The notes: generated by a model from the letters alone, not told the origin. 11,989 nucleotides of DNA from Acidobacteriota bacterium (GCA_003223595.1 QHVR01000585.1:1-11989), one strand, 5' to 3'. Positions 1 through 6,074 are shown, numbered from the stretch's first letter. Numbers and translations are program-made.

Positions 1-20
1 CGAAAGTAACCTTCCCAAGA

Positions 21-34
21 ACCCGAATTCGGGT
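21..34. promoter_or_regulatory. 14-bp perfect palindrome upstream of the PilZ gene
   Basis: ACCCGAATTCGGGT reads the same on both strands. It lies about 46 bp before the chosen PilZ start codon. No T-run follows, so it is not a typical intrinsic terminator. It could be an operator for a dimeric regulator, or a short hairpin with an AATT loop. Only the symmetry is observed; the role is inferred. Confidence 0.35.
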
Positions 35-80
35 GATGATGGCCATGCGTCTGAGGCTGCTGAGCCCGGAAGTATTAACC

Positions 81-602
81 ATGCCACAGAAATTTATGGA
101 TGTGCTTATGCTTGGGCGCTGCTCCCACGAGTTCTCCTGGCCACGCCGTGCCGCCGATGGCGACTACTATCAAGTTTGCCTGCTCTGCGCCGCGGAATAC
201 AAGTACGACTGGACCACGATGCGCCGCACGGAACGTGTGCAGCATTCCAAGCCCGACACGGCTACGCTGCGTCGCGGCCACACACGCGAGAAACGTCCGT
301 CGTGGGTACCCCGTGCGCGCCGCTTGAAGCTGGATCTTCCGTTACGCTACCGCGTGAACAAGACCAGTACGTGGTATGAAGGCACCATTGAAAACATCAG
401 CCAGAGTGGGGTTCTCTTCCATGGCCCGCAAGAGCTGCCGGTCAACGCTCTAGTGGAGATGGTTTTCGAGATGCCAGAAGAAATTTCCGGCCAGAAGAAC
501 AGCAATGTCGTGTGCCAGGGCCGCGTCATGCGCTTCAAAGAAGCCCAAGCGGATGCGACTCCTGCTCCCGCTTCCATCGTCGACTACAAATTCATCCACT
601 AA
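81..602 (+). CDS. PilZ-domain protein with N-terminal CxH...CxxC head
   Basis: Predicted cytoplasmic protein of 173 residues. The C-terminal half (about 76-173) looks like a PilZ domain, the c-di-GMP-binding fold: an Arg-rich entry strand (R78, R80, R81), then N105-I-S-Q-S-G110, matching the [D/N]xSxxG motif, and a hydrophobic strand pattern. The N-terminal 45 residues hold C14-S-H16, an FSWPRR stretch, then C33-L-L-C36 and aromatic YKYDW, which suggests a small zinc-binding head. I associate this head with acidobacterial PilZ proteins. ATG at 81 is chosen because GGAAG lies 8 nt before it; an in-frame ATG at 33 has no comparable site and overlaps the palindrome at 21-34. It is followed by a 220-nt gap, so it is probably monocistronic. 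c-di-GMP binding is inferred, and the classic RxxxR motif is not cleanly visible. Confidence 0.85.
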   Translation: MPQKFMDVLMLGRCSHEFSWPRRAADGDYYQVCLLCAAEYKYDWTTMRRTERVQHSKPDTATLRRGHTREKRPSWVPRARRLKLDLPLRYRVNKTSTWYEGTIENISQSGVLFHGPQELPVNALVEMVFEMPEEISGQKNSNVVCQGRVMRFKEAQADATPAPASIVDYKFIH

Positions 603-770
603 TTCCGCACGACGAGAGCTGGGCTGCACCGTCCATAGTTCCAGAGCCGATCCGTGCAAGCCTGCCCACAATGTGTCGGAAATCACAAACCAGCTCTGCC
701 CTTTTTCCTCCGCGCTGCCCATTTTTGTACTGACTGCCGATTTACATCTGCACGCATCCATCAAAGCATC

Positions 771-803
771 TAAACTGTGGATGTACGGGGATGGGCATCC
801 CCG
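771..803 (+). promoter_or_regulatory. Putative -10 box and 5' leader hairpin of the BON lipoprotein gene
   Basis: TAAACT at 771-776 resembles a -10 box and would start transcription near 783. The leader would then open almost directly with the inverted repeat CGGGGATG (786-793) / CATCCCCG (796-803), which folds as a 7-8 bp stem ending 7 nt before the Shine-Dalgarno AAGGAG (811-816). No good -35 box is visible. The rest of the 603-822 gap shows nothing recognisable. A 5'-terminal stem of this kind could stabilise the mRNA; this is inference. Confidence 0.35.
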
Positions 804-822
804 CCTTCGTAAGGAGTCGAGT

Positions 823-1920
823 ATGAAAATTTCCAGGCAGTCATGGTATGCGGGTGTTCTTGGCATAATTCTCTTGCTTGGCGTGGGCTGCGCCAGGAAG
901 CTGGACGACGCCAAGATGTCCAGTGAAATTCAGAGCAAGTTCAGTCAGGATTCCGGGCTGGCATCGAAGCAGCTCACGGTGCAGGCCAACAACGGTGTGG
1001 TCACGCTCTCGGGCACGGTCGAGAATGCGGCGCAACGCGATGCCGCTGGGCAGCAGGCGGCCGGCATTTCCGGCGTGAAAACTGTTATTAATAACCTGCA
1101 GATCGGCAACGCTGTTGCCGACGCGAATCCTTCGGCCAAGCCCGCCCCCATCATCGAGGCCCCTCCCGCGGAGGAGAAGCCGGAGCGAGTTGCGAAAGCG
1201 ACGAAGGCTCGCGCGCCCAAGCACGCCCAACATACGTCGCGGAACAGCGAGCAGGATTCGGCTCAAGATTCGAATCAGCAGACGGCCACCAGCACTCCTC
1301 CTCCACCGGCGCAGATGACATCCACTCCGCCTCCCGTGGATAACACTCCGCCGCCCCCGCCGCCTCCCAAGAAGCTGATTATCGATCAAGGAACCCAGCT
1401 GGCCATCCGCCTGGTGGATCCGATCGACAGCGAGAAGAGTCAGACTGGCGACACCTTTCACGCCACGCTGAACGCACCCTTGACTTCCGATGGAGAGCAG
1501 GCAGTCCCTGGGGGAGTTGACATCATCGGCCACGTAGTTGAAGTCAAGAGTGCGGGCAAGTTTGCAGGGCAGTCGGAGGTCGTGTTGCAGCTTGACTCCC
1601 TCACTTCCGGCGGAAAAACTTACAACCTGCAAACCGATCAGTACAAGAAGACCGGCAGCTCGCGCGGAAAAAATACCGCAGCTAAAGTCGGGGGTGGCGC
1701 GGTCGTAGGCAGCATCATCGGCGCGCTGGCAGGAGGCGGTAAAGGTGCTGCCATCGGGGCCGCGGCCGGAGCGGGCGTCGGAGGTGGAGTGCAGGCTGCT
1801 ACCAAGAGCCAGCAGATCAAGCTACCCTCCGAGACCATTCTTAATTTCACACTGCAGGCACCAGTCACCGTCATACAATCCAGCGGCTCGGACCGGCAGA
1901 AGCTCCCCAACTCACAATAG
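823..1920 (+). CDS. BON-domain lipoprotein with proline-rich linker and glycine zipper
   Basis: Protein of 365 residues, starting at ATG 823 with AAGGAG 6 nt upstream. The N-terminus is a signal peptide ending at C23 (LLLGVGC). The -3 residue of the lipobox is Gly, slightly unusual, but lipoprotein processing is likely. Residues about 26-94 form a BON domain (amphipathic helix, then VTLSGTVENAAQRDAA and a GVKTVINNL end), a fold found in envelope proteins that associate with membranes or peptidoglycan. Residues about 100-185 are low-complexity, charged then proline-rich with a run of seven prolines. A beta-rich domain follows (about 185-280), then a glycine zipper (about 287-326: GGGAVVGSIIGALAGGG and similar) and a final beta segment. 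Glycine zippers commonly insert in or pack on membranes. Likely an outer-membrane or periplasmic envelope-stability protein; the exact role is unknown. Confidence 0.85.
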   Translation: MKISRQSWYAGVLGIILLLGVGCARKLDDAKMSSEIQSKFSQDSGLASKQLTVQANNGVVTLSGTVENAAQRDAAGQQAAGISGVKTVINNLQIGNAVADANPSAKPAPIIEAPPAEEKPERVAKATKARAPKHAQHTSRNSEQDSAQDSNQQTATSTPPPPAQMTSTPPPVDNTPPPPPPPKKLIIDQGTQLAIRLVDPIDSEKSQTGDTFHATLNAPLTSDGEQAVPGGVDIIGHVVEVKSAGKFAGQSEVVLQLDSLTSGGKTYNLQTDQYKKTGSSRGKNTAAKVGGGAVVGSIIGALAGGGKGAAIGAAAGAGVGGGVQAATKSQQIKLPSETILNFTLQAPVTVIQSSGSDRQKLPNSQ

Positions 1921-1929
1921 TTCAAGCCA

Positions 1930-1967
1930 GTCACCCCACTTCTCGCGAGTGCGAGAAGTGGGGTGAC
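1930..1967. repeat. 17-bp perfect inverted repeat, REP-like or bidirectional terminator
   Basis: GTCACCCCACTTCTCGC (1930-1946), loop GAGT (1947-1950), then the exact reverse complement (1951-1967). It starts 10 nt after the BON gene stop. The run TTTT (1981-1984) comes 13 nt after the stem, too far for a textbook intrinsic terminator. From memory, CCCACTTCTCGC / GCGAGAAGTGGGG hairpins recur between genes in Acidobacteria, so this may be one copy of a REP-like family. That recollection is unverified; the hairpin itself is certain. Confidence 0.65.
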
Positions 1968-2018
1968 CAAGCCTCCATCCTTTTCTGCTTCATTTATCTT
2001 CGGGTAGACTCTCTTCTC

Positions 2019-2492
2019 ATGCGCGAGATCACCGCCGTGGTGCACACGCAAGACGACGGATTGCGAATCGGCCGATGCCTCGAGACTCTCTATCCCTGCG
2101 ACGAAATCTTGATTGTCGATCACGGCTCCAAAGATGGCACCGTACGAGTAGCCCAGGAATATGGGGCGAGGATCATGCGCGCGCCCACTGGTAGCGCCGA
2201 ACAAGCTCCGCGCCTGGCCAGTTCCAGCTGGGTTCTCTGTCTTGACGCACGGGAATCCTTAAGCGAGGGCCTCGCTGCCAGCCTTTATGAGTGGAAAACG
2301 GAATTGTCTTCGCAACAGCGCGTCTTTTCAATGTTTGTTCGCGAGGAGACAAGGGAGGGCTGGATTGAAAACCCCACCCCTCAGACACGCCTGGTGCCCG
2401 CCCTTTGGGATCATTGGCACGGAACTCTTCCTGCGAACGACGCCTCGGCATGTGCCCTTGAGGGAGACTTGCTGCGCTTCGTCCTGCCCTGA
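2019..2492 (+). CDS. Short GT2-like glycosyltransferase with degenerate DxD
   Basis: Protein of 157 residues resembling the compact WaaE/LPS-core type of family 2 glycosyltransferases. Visible features: the opening strand ITAVVHT, ...RCLETLYPCDEILIVDHGSKDGT with D34 and D39 (nucleotide-sugar binding), and WVLCLDARESLSEG at about 71-83, where relatives usually read LDADE. Here the second Asp of the DxD metal motif is R78. The end (WDHWHGTLPANDAS...LEGDLLRF) resembles the 'W-x-G' acceptor region. Typical members are 240 residues or more, so this one is shortened and may be inactive or specialised. Start ATG 2019 has only a weak purine stretch (GGGTAG) upstream. It stands alone between the hairpin at 1930-1967 and the cytochrome promoter. 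Family call fairly confident; activity doubtful. Confidence 0.68.
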   Translation: MREITAVVHTQDDGLRIGRCLETLYPCDEILIVDHGSKDGTVRVAQEYGARIMRAPTGSAEQAPRLASSSWVLCLDARESLSEGLAASLYEWKTELSSQQRVFSMFVREETREGWIENPTPQTRLVPALWDHWHGTLPANDASACALEGDLLRFVLP

Positions 2493-2521
2493 TTCGGCCC
2501 CCTACATAACGCACAGGCTCT

Positions 2522-2564
2522 TGTGATTTCGGTCACTTTCCCCCGAAAGGGGCCGGCCTAAACT
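2522..2564 (+). promoter_or_regulatory. Class II-type CRP/FNR-family promoter of the cytochrome c gene
   Basis: TGTGA-tttcgg-TCACT (2522-2537) matches the TGTGA-N6-TCACA consensus of CRP/FNR-family regulators at 9 of 10 half-site bases. TAAACT (2559-2564) is a plausible -10 box; a start 7 nt after it (2571) puts the operator centre at -41.5, the classic class II activator position. The -35 region is poor (CTTTCC), as expected if an activator is needed. CCCC-GAAA-GGGG (2541-2552) lies between them. The site and spacing are observed; regulator identity and activation are inferred. Confidence 0.5.
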
Positions 2565-2583
2565 GCGCTGTTGTGAAAGTTCC

Positions 2584-2602
2584 GGGCTTGCAGCCCAGGA
2601 GG
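2584..2602 (+). promoter_or_regulatory. Leader stem-loop abutting a strong Shine-Dalgarno
   Basis: GGGCT-TGC-AGCCC (2584-2596) can form a 5-bp stem ending exactly at AGGAGG (2597-2602), a near-perfect Shine-Dalgarno placed 7 nt before the cytochrome ATG. The Shine-Dalgarno confirms the start at 2610. Any effect of the stem on translation is speculative. Confidence 0.4.
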
Positions 2603-2609
2603 AACAACT

Positions 2610-3056
2610 ATGCGTGTTATGAAATTCATCGGCTTGGCAACGATTCTGGTCATCATCTCGGCGTTTGCCGTGGCACAACAGCCTTCTGACGAGACTAAGC
2701 CTTCTGTCAAACATGTACCCATCACCCGTACTCCATCGAACTCGGGGAAAGAGATGTACGACAGCTATTGCGCTGTTTGCCACGCAAAAGATGCCAAAGG
2801 CAACGGTCCGGCAGCTTCGGCCATGAAGACCCCGCCGACAGACTTGACTCAGTTGGCGAAAAATAACGGCGGAAAGTATCCAGCAGCTCATGTCGCCGCA
2901 GTGCTTAAAGGACAGGCCATGAGTCCTTCCCACGGCAGCGAGGATATGCCGATTTGGGGACGACTGTTCTCCAGCATCAGCCAGGGGCATGAAGGGCAGG
3001 TTCAGCAGCGAATCACCAACCTGGTCACGTACGTCGAAAGCGTGCAGGCCAAGTAG
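2610..3056 (+). CDS. Exported monoheme cytochrome c (class I)
   Basis: Protein of 148 residues. Residues 1-22 are a Sec signal peptide with a likely cut after AFAVA, and the mature protein acts outside the cytoplasmic membrane. The heme-binding motif is C54-A-V-C57-H58 in the context MYDSYCAVCHAKDAKGNGPAA, typical of small class I cytochromes. The sixth heme ligand is probably M113 in HGSEDMPIWGRLF, a context common in the family. The last helix (RITNLVTYVESVQ) closes the fold. It probably shuttles electrons to a terminal oxidase or reductase. It appears to be single-gene, with its own promoter and a CRP/FNR-like site, which suggests control by oxygen, redox or catabolite state. No oxidase gene is nearby, so the partner is unknown. 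Confidence 0.9.
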   Translation: MRVMKFIGLATILVIISAFAVAQQPSDETKPSVKHVPITRTPSNSGKEMYDSYCAVCHAKDAKGNGPAASAMKTPPTDLTQLAKNNGGKYPAAHVAAVLKGQAMSPSHGSEDMPIWGRLFSSISQGHEGQVQQRITNLVTYVESVQAK

Positions 3057-3367
3057 AAGATTCGAGCTCTCACCTTGGACGTCAGAAATTAAACGTCAGA
3101 CCTCGGACCTCAGCTTGCCACCAGCCATGCCGAACTGGAGTCCGAGGCTTAGGTTCCCGAGGCGCCTTTGGTATAGAGCGGCCGCCGGTCTAAGTTCCCC
3201 TTCTGCTTTGCTTTAGCGCTGCCCCTCGTCCACTTGGCCAGTGACTTCGGTACCATCGTCCCTTGGTTATCCCCGACTTATAATCCAACCAAGAACGGCA
3301 ACATCCAGCGTTCTTCAGGAAAGGCTTGCGCGTACGCGAGTCTGACTGCGAACCATCGAGAGATTGA
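3057..3367. other. 311-nt gene-free gap with putative pilD promoter dyad
   Basis: No gene is supported here. The first part has small direct repeats (ACGTCAGA at 3079-3086 and 3093-3100; GACCTC twice at about 3099-3110) and an 8-bp inverted repeat CCTCGGAC (3101-3108) / GTCCGAGG (3140-3147) with a long loop and no T-run. Nearer pilD, a perfect TATAAT (3279-3284) lies inside a dyad CTTGGTT (3262-3268) / AACCAAG (3287-3293). No matching -35 is seen. TATAAT could be the -10 of the pilD operon, about 85 nt before its start, and the dyad a regulator site. Confidence 0.4.
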
Positions 3368-4288
3368 GTGGACCCTGTCCTTGCATGCATGATTTTCGTC
3401 GTGGGGCTGGCGTTTGGCAGCTTCCTGAACGTGTGCATTTACCGACTGCCCCTAGGACTCTCGGTGGCGTACCCCGGGTCTGCGTGTCCGCAATGCAAGA
3501 AAGCAATCGCGTTTTACGACAACATTCCCGTGCTGAGCTGGCTGATTCTTCGCGGACGCTGTCGCAACTGTAAAGCTCGCATTTCAGCCCGGTATCTCGT
3601 TGTCGAACTGCTGAATGCCTTGTTGTGGCTGGCCTGCTACTGGTACTTCGGGTGGACGCTTTCCACGTTGAAGTACTGCGTGCTTTCCTTCCTGCTGCTC
3701 GGGCTCATTTACACCGACGCCGAAACCAAGCTGCTTCCTGACAAACTGACGCTGCCTGGGCTTGCTCTCGGCATCGGGTTCAGCCTGGTGGTGCCGGTGA
3801 ACGATATGGCATCGCAGTTTCTTCCCGGAATGGTGAATCTGCCCTTTAGCGGCGACATCTCCGCGCGGCTGATTTCTGTCGTGGACTCGCTTCTCGGGGC
3901 CTTGGTCGGAGCATCATTCATCTACGGTGCCGGAGCGATTTATCTGCACTGGCGTAAAGCGGAAGGCATGGGCTTCGGCGATGTCAAGCTGATGGCCATG
4001 GTGGGCGCGTTTCTGGGTATCAAGCTCACGGTCTTTACGATTTTCACCGCGTCACTGGCGGGCTCTCTGTTCGGATTAGCGACAGTGTTCGTCGTGTGGC
4101 TGAAGCGCACGCAGCGCTTCATGAAGCGTCTGGCGAATGCACAACAGGCGCGGCGGCGCGCATGGCAGTCAGCCCAGATCGTGTATCGCAATTACCAGAT
4201 GCCTTTCGGAGTCTTCTTAGGCAGCATGGCAATTGTGGCGTTGTTTTTCGGGAATCGGATGTGGCAGTGGTACGGGAGGTTCTGGTGA
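3368..4288 (+). CDS. pilD: Prepilin peptidase / N-methyltransferase (PilD, family A24A)
   Basis: Membrane protein of 306 residues that cleaves the leader of type IV prepilins and type II secretion pseudopilins and methylates the new N-terminus. The N-terminal methyltransferase region is complete: GSFLNVCIYRLP (17-28), C40-P-Q-C43 and C65-R-N-C68, with NIPVLSWLILRGRC between. The aspartyl peptidase motifs are D117 (YTDAETKLLPD) and G-F-G-D205-V-K. About seven or eight hydrophobic segments are visible. The C-terminus carries a longer basic loop (TQRFMKRLANAQQARRRAW) before the last helix, making it slightly longer than the usual 260-290. The start is GTG 3368; a later in-frame ATG (3389) would cut the first helix. 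It overlaps the next gene by 4 nt (GTGA), indicating translational coupling. No pilin genes are in the window. Confidence 0.93.
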   Translation: MDPVLACMIFVVGLAFGSFLNVCIYRLPLGLSVAYPGSACPQCKKAIAFYDNIPVLSWLILRGRCRNCKARISARYLVVELLNALLWLACYWYFGWTLSTLKYCVLSFLLLGLIYTDAETKLLPDKLTLPGLALGIGFSLVVPVNDMASQFLPGMVNLPFSGDISARLISVVDSLLGALVGASFIYGAGAIYLHWRKAEGMGFGDVKLMAMVGAFLGIKLTVFTIFTASLAGSLFGLATVFVVWLKRTQRFMKRLANAQQARRRAWQSAQIVYRNYQMPFGVFLGSMAIVALFFGNRMWQWYGRFW

Positions 4289-5172
4289 AAATTCTGGCTA
4301 ACCCGGCCTTGCTGCGCGCCATGGTGGTGCTGTTCTGCGCCGGCTTCGCGTTCCTCATTGGAGTGCTATTCATCCGCTTTCTGCGGCAACAGATCGCGGA
4401 AGAGAGCGACATGGGCGAGGATACGCCGCGCAGTTTAGATGCTCTTCCGCTGCACGTTTACAACACCGTCATTCAGCAACTCAAGCAGCAGAAACATGAA
4501 CTGATGATTCAGTCCCAGGCGGAGCAGCAACGGACGAAAAGCAGTGAGGCTCTGAATCAGGCCGTCCTGGCGAACGTTCCTTGCGGCGTACTGATCTTCG
4601 GACCGAATGGGCTGGTGAGAAGCATAAATCCGGCCGCCAAAACGATCCTAGGATTCGCGACCATGATCGGGATGAGCCCAGAGGATATTTTCCGCGGAGC
4701 TTTGGTACGCAAAAGCGGCAGCAATGCCGGAGTCGAAGAACCTCTAGCTCTCGCCGAGGAAGTGCGCGCGGTCTTACACGAGGGCAGCCAGCACAGACAG
4801 GTAGAGGGAGAATACGAAACTCCTCCCGGTGACCAGCGCTTCCTCGGGATGACGGTGGCTTCATTGAAGGGCTTGGACGGCATTTCTCTTGGCGTGGCAT
4901 GCCTGATCACCGACTTGAGCGAACTGGAAAATGCCCGGAAAGAACAAGCGAGCCATGCTGAGGTTTCGGCCGAGATGGCGCTGAAATTGAGAGCGTCGCT
5001 GAGAAGCATTTCCGGTTACGGGCAACAACTGGCGGCCAACACGGAGCCGCAGTTAGCATCACAATTAGCGACTGATATCGCGCAGGAAGCCGCCGAACTA
5101 GATCGCCTGCTTGGAGGCTTTCTGACGAGTGCACAAACGGCAGCTGCGAAGAGCGCTGCTGCAGGTTCCTGA
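4285..5172 (+). CDS. Membrane PAS protein with degenerate HisKA-like end lacking the phospho-His
   Basis: Protein of 295 residues from GTG 4285, with GGGAGG 5 nt upstream and a 4-nt overlap with pilD. One membrane helix (about 9-33) is followed by a helical linker (about 55-90) and a PAS domain (about 88-215: NVPCGVLIFGPNGLVRSINPAAKTILG opening; GVACLITDLSELE closing), a sensory or dimerisation module. Residues about 225-285 (EVSAEMALKLRASLRSISGYGQQLA ... LATDIAQEAAELDRLLGGFL) read like a HisKA dimerisation domain. However, the expected H-E-(I/L)-R-N box is L233-K234-L235-R236-A237. No ATP-binding catalytic domain follows before the stop. It therefore resembles a PilS/NtrB-type kinase trimmed to sensor plus dimerisation helices and cannot autophosphorylate. 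It may modulate a partner kinase or act as a scaffold. Its position suggests a pilus-related role, which is inference. Confidence 0.78.
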   Translation: MKILANPALLRAMVVLFCAGFAFLIGVLFIRFLRQQIAEESDMGEDTPRSLDALPLHVYNTVIQQLKQQKHELMIQSQAEQQRTKSSEALNQAVLANVPCGVLIFGPNGLVRSINPAAKTILGFATMIGMSPEDIFRGALVRKSGSNAGVEEPLALAEEVRAVLHEGSQHRQVEGEYETPPGDQRFLGMTVASLKGLDGISLGVACLITDLSELENARKEQASHAEVSAEMALKLRASLRSISGYGQQLAANTEPQLASQLATDIAQEAAELDRLLGGFLTSAQTAAAKSAAAGS

Positions 5173-5219
5173 GCTGCGGAGCCGAAATGAATATTGCATT
5201 CAACTATAGAGGTGGAGAC

Positions 5220-5885
5220 ATGACAAGAATCGCAAGCTGTGGAATGGGATTGGCGTTGTTGCTGGCTGGGCTTGGCGTACCCGCAGGAGCACAGAGCCAG
5301 GCTCCGGCAAGCTCGCAAAGCGCTTCCTCGGGACAATCGTTGGGCGAGTATGCCCGTCACGTGCGCAAGCCCGGTGACACTAGCAGCAAACCCAAAGTTT
5401 TTGACAACGACAATCTTCCGAAAACCGAGCACCTCTCCATCGTAGGCAAGTCCCAGCCGTCCGCGACGCAACAAGCTTCAACCGAGACACAACAAGAGAG
5501 CGCTCCAGCCGCGTCCGGCGAGTCCACACCTGCAGCCGCAACCGGGGAGAAGACTGCCGAGACTAAAGCTCCTGAGGACCAGGCCAGCAAGGAGACCGGA
5601 TGGAAACAATGGTCGGACAAGATCAAGGCGCAGCAGCAGCAGATTGAACTGGTTTCCCGCGAACTCGATGTGCTGCAACGGGAGTATCAGCTGCGCGCGG
5701 CGGCAATGTATGCGGATGCCGGGAACCGTCTCCGCAATCAAGGAGCGTGGGACAAGGAGGATGCGCAGTACAAGCAGCAGATCGCCGACAAGCAGAAGTC
5801 CGTCGATGATGCCAAGCAGAAGCTGGACGACCTGCGGGAAGAAGCCCGCAAGTCGGGCGCTCCCACTTCGGTTCAGGAACAATAA
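5220..5885 (+). CDS. Exported coiled-coil protein, unnamed acidobacterial-type family
   Basis: Protein of 221 residues from ATG 5220, chosen because GAGGTGGAG precedes it and a signal peptide begins there (hydrophobic core GLALLLAGLGVPAGA, likely cut after A24). An in-frame ATG at 5187 would add 11 residues before the signal. After the signal come SLGEYARHVRKPG (about 40-52) and KVFDNDNLPKTEHLSIVG (about 59-76), a motif pair I associate with exported acidobacterial proteins of unknown function. A Ser/Thr/Ala/Glu-rich linker follows, then a long heptad-like helix (about 127-213) rich in Gln, Lys, Asp and Glu ending LDDLREEARKSG. It starts 47 nt after the PAS gene and ends before a strong terminator, so it is the last gene of the pilD operon. 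Likely periplasmic; function unknown. Confidence 0.8.
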   Translation: MTRIASCGMGLALLLAGLGVPAGAQSQAPASSQSASSGQSLGEYARHVRKPGDTSSKPKVFDNDNLPKTEHLSIVGKSQPSATQQASTETQQESAPAASGESTPAAATGEKTAETKAPEDQASKETGWKQWSDKIKAQQQQIELVSRELDVLQREYQLRAAAMYADAGNRLRNQGAWDKEDAQYKQQIADKQKSVDDAKQKLDDLREEARKSGAPTSVQEQ

Positions 5886-5905
5886 CTCTCGACCTGCAAA
5901 TACAA

Positions 5906-5935
5906 GCGCCGGAATGTTCCGGCGCCATTCTTTTT
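5906..5935 (+). terminator. Intrinsic terminator of the pilD operon
   Basis: GCGCCGGAA (5906-5914) and TTCCGGCGC (5917-5925) form a GC-rich stem of 8-9 bp, followed within 5 nt by TTTTT (5931-5935). It begins 20 nt after the stop of the exported coiled-coil gene. The remaining 5936-6074 shows no clear promoter for the cupin gene. Confidence 0.88.
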
Positions 5936-6074
5936 GTGCTAGCGCCGTTTTCGAGCTAGAGGCGATGTGCGGGGTTGAGTACTACTGGGCGCTACTCTCT
6001 GCACTGGCCAGCAGTGCGTCGAGTTGTGCGCGGTACGCGTGCAGGTCTCGCGGGCAAGGAGTAGCATTTCTGCC

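Noticed and set aside
841..1632. 263-codon open frame on the minus strand opposite the BON lipoprotein gene
   Set aside because: It has no recognisable domain and is rich in Arg/Gly/Leu, as expected from the complement of the GC-rich lipoprotein gene, which has a signal peptide, Shine-Dalgarno and BON domain.
2541..2552. CCCC-GAAA-GGGG hairpin as a terminator of the glycosyltransferase gene
   Set aside because: The stem is only 4 bp, no T-run follows, and it lies inside the cytochrome promoter region.
3079..3110. Short direct repeats ACGTCAGA and GACCTC as a repeat array or CRISPR remnant
   Set aside because: There are two copies each, very short, irregularly spaced, with no cas genes.
3160..3167. 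AGGCGCCT palindrome as an operator
   Set aside because: An 8-bp GC-rich palindrome is expected by chance in DNA of this composition.
4096..4284. N-terminal extension of the PAS protein from ATG 4096
   Set aside because: It would overlap pilD by 190 nt. GTG 4285 has a strong Shine-Dalgarno, a GTGA overlap and begins directly before the membrane helix.
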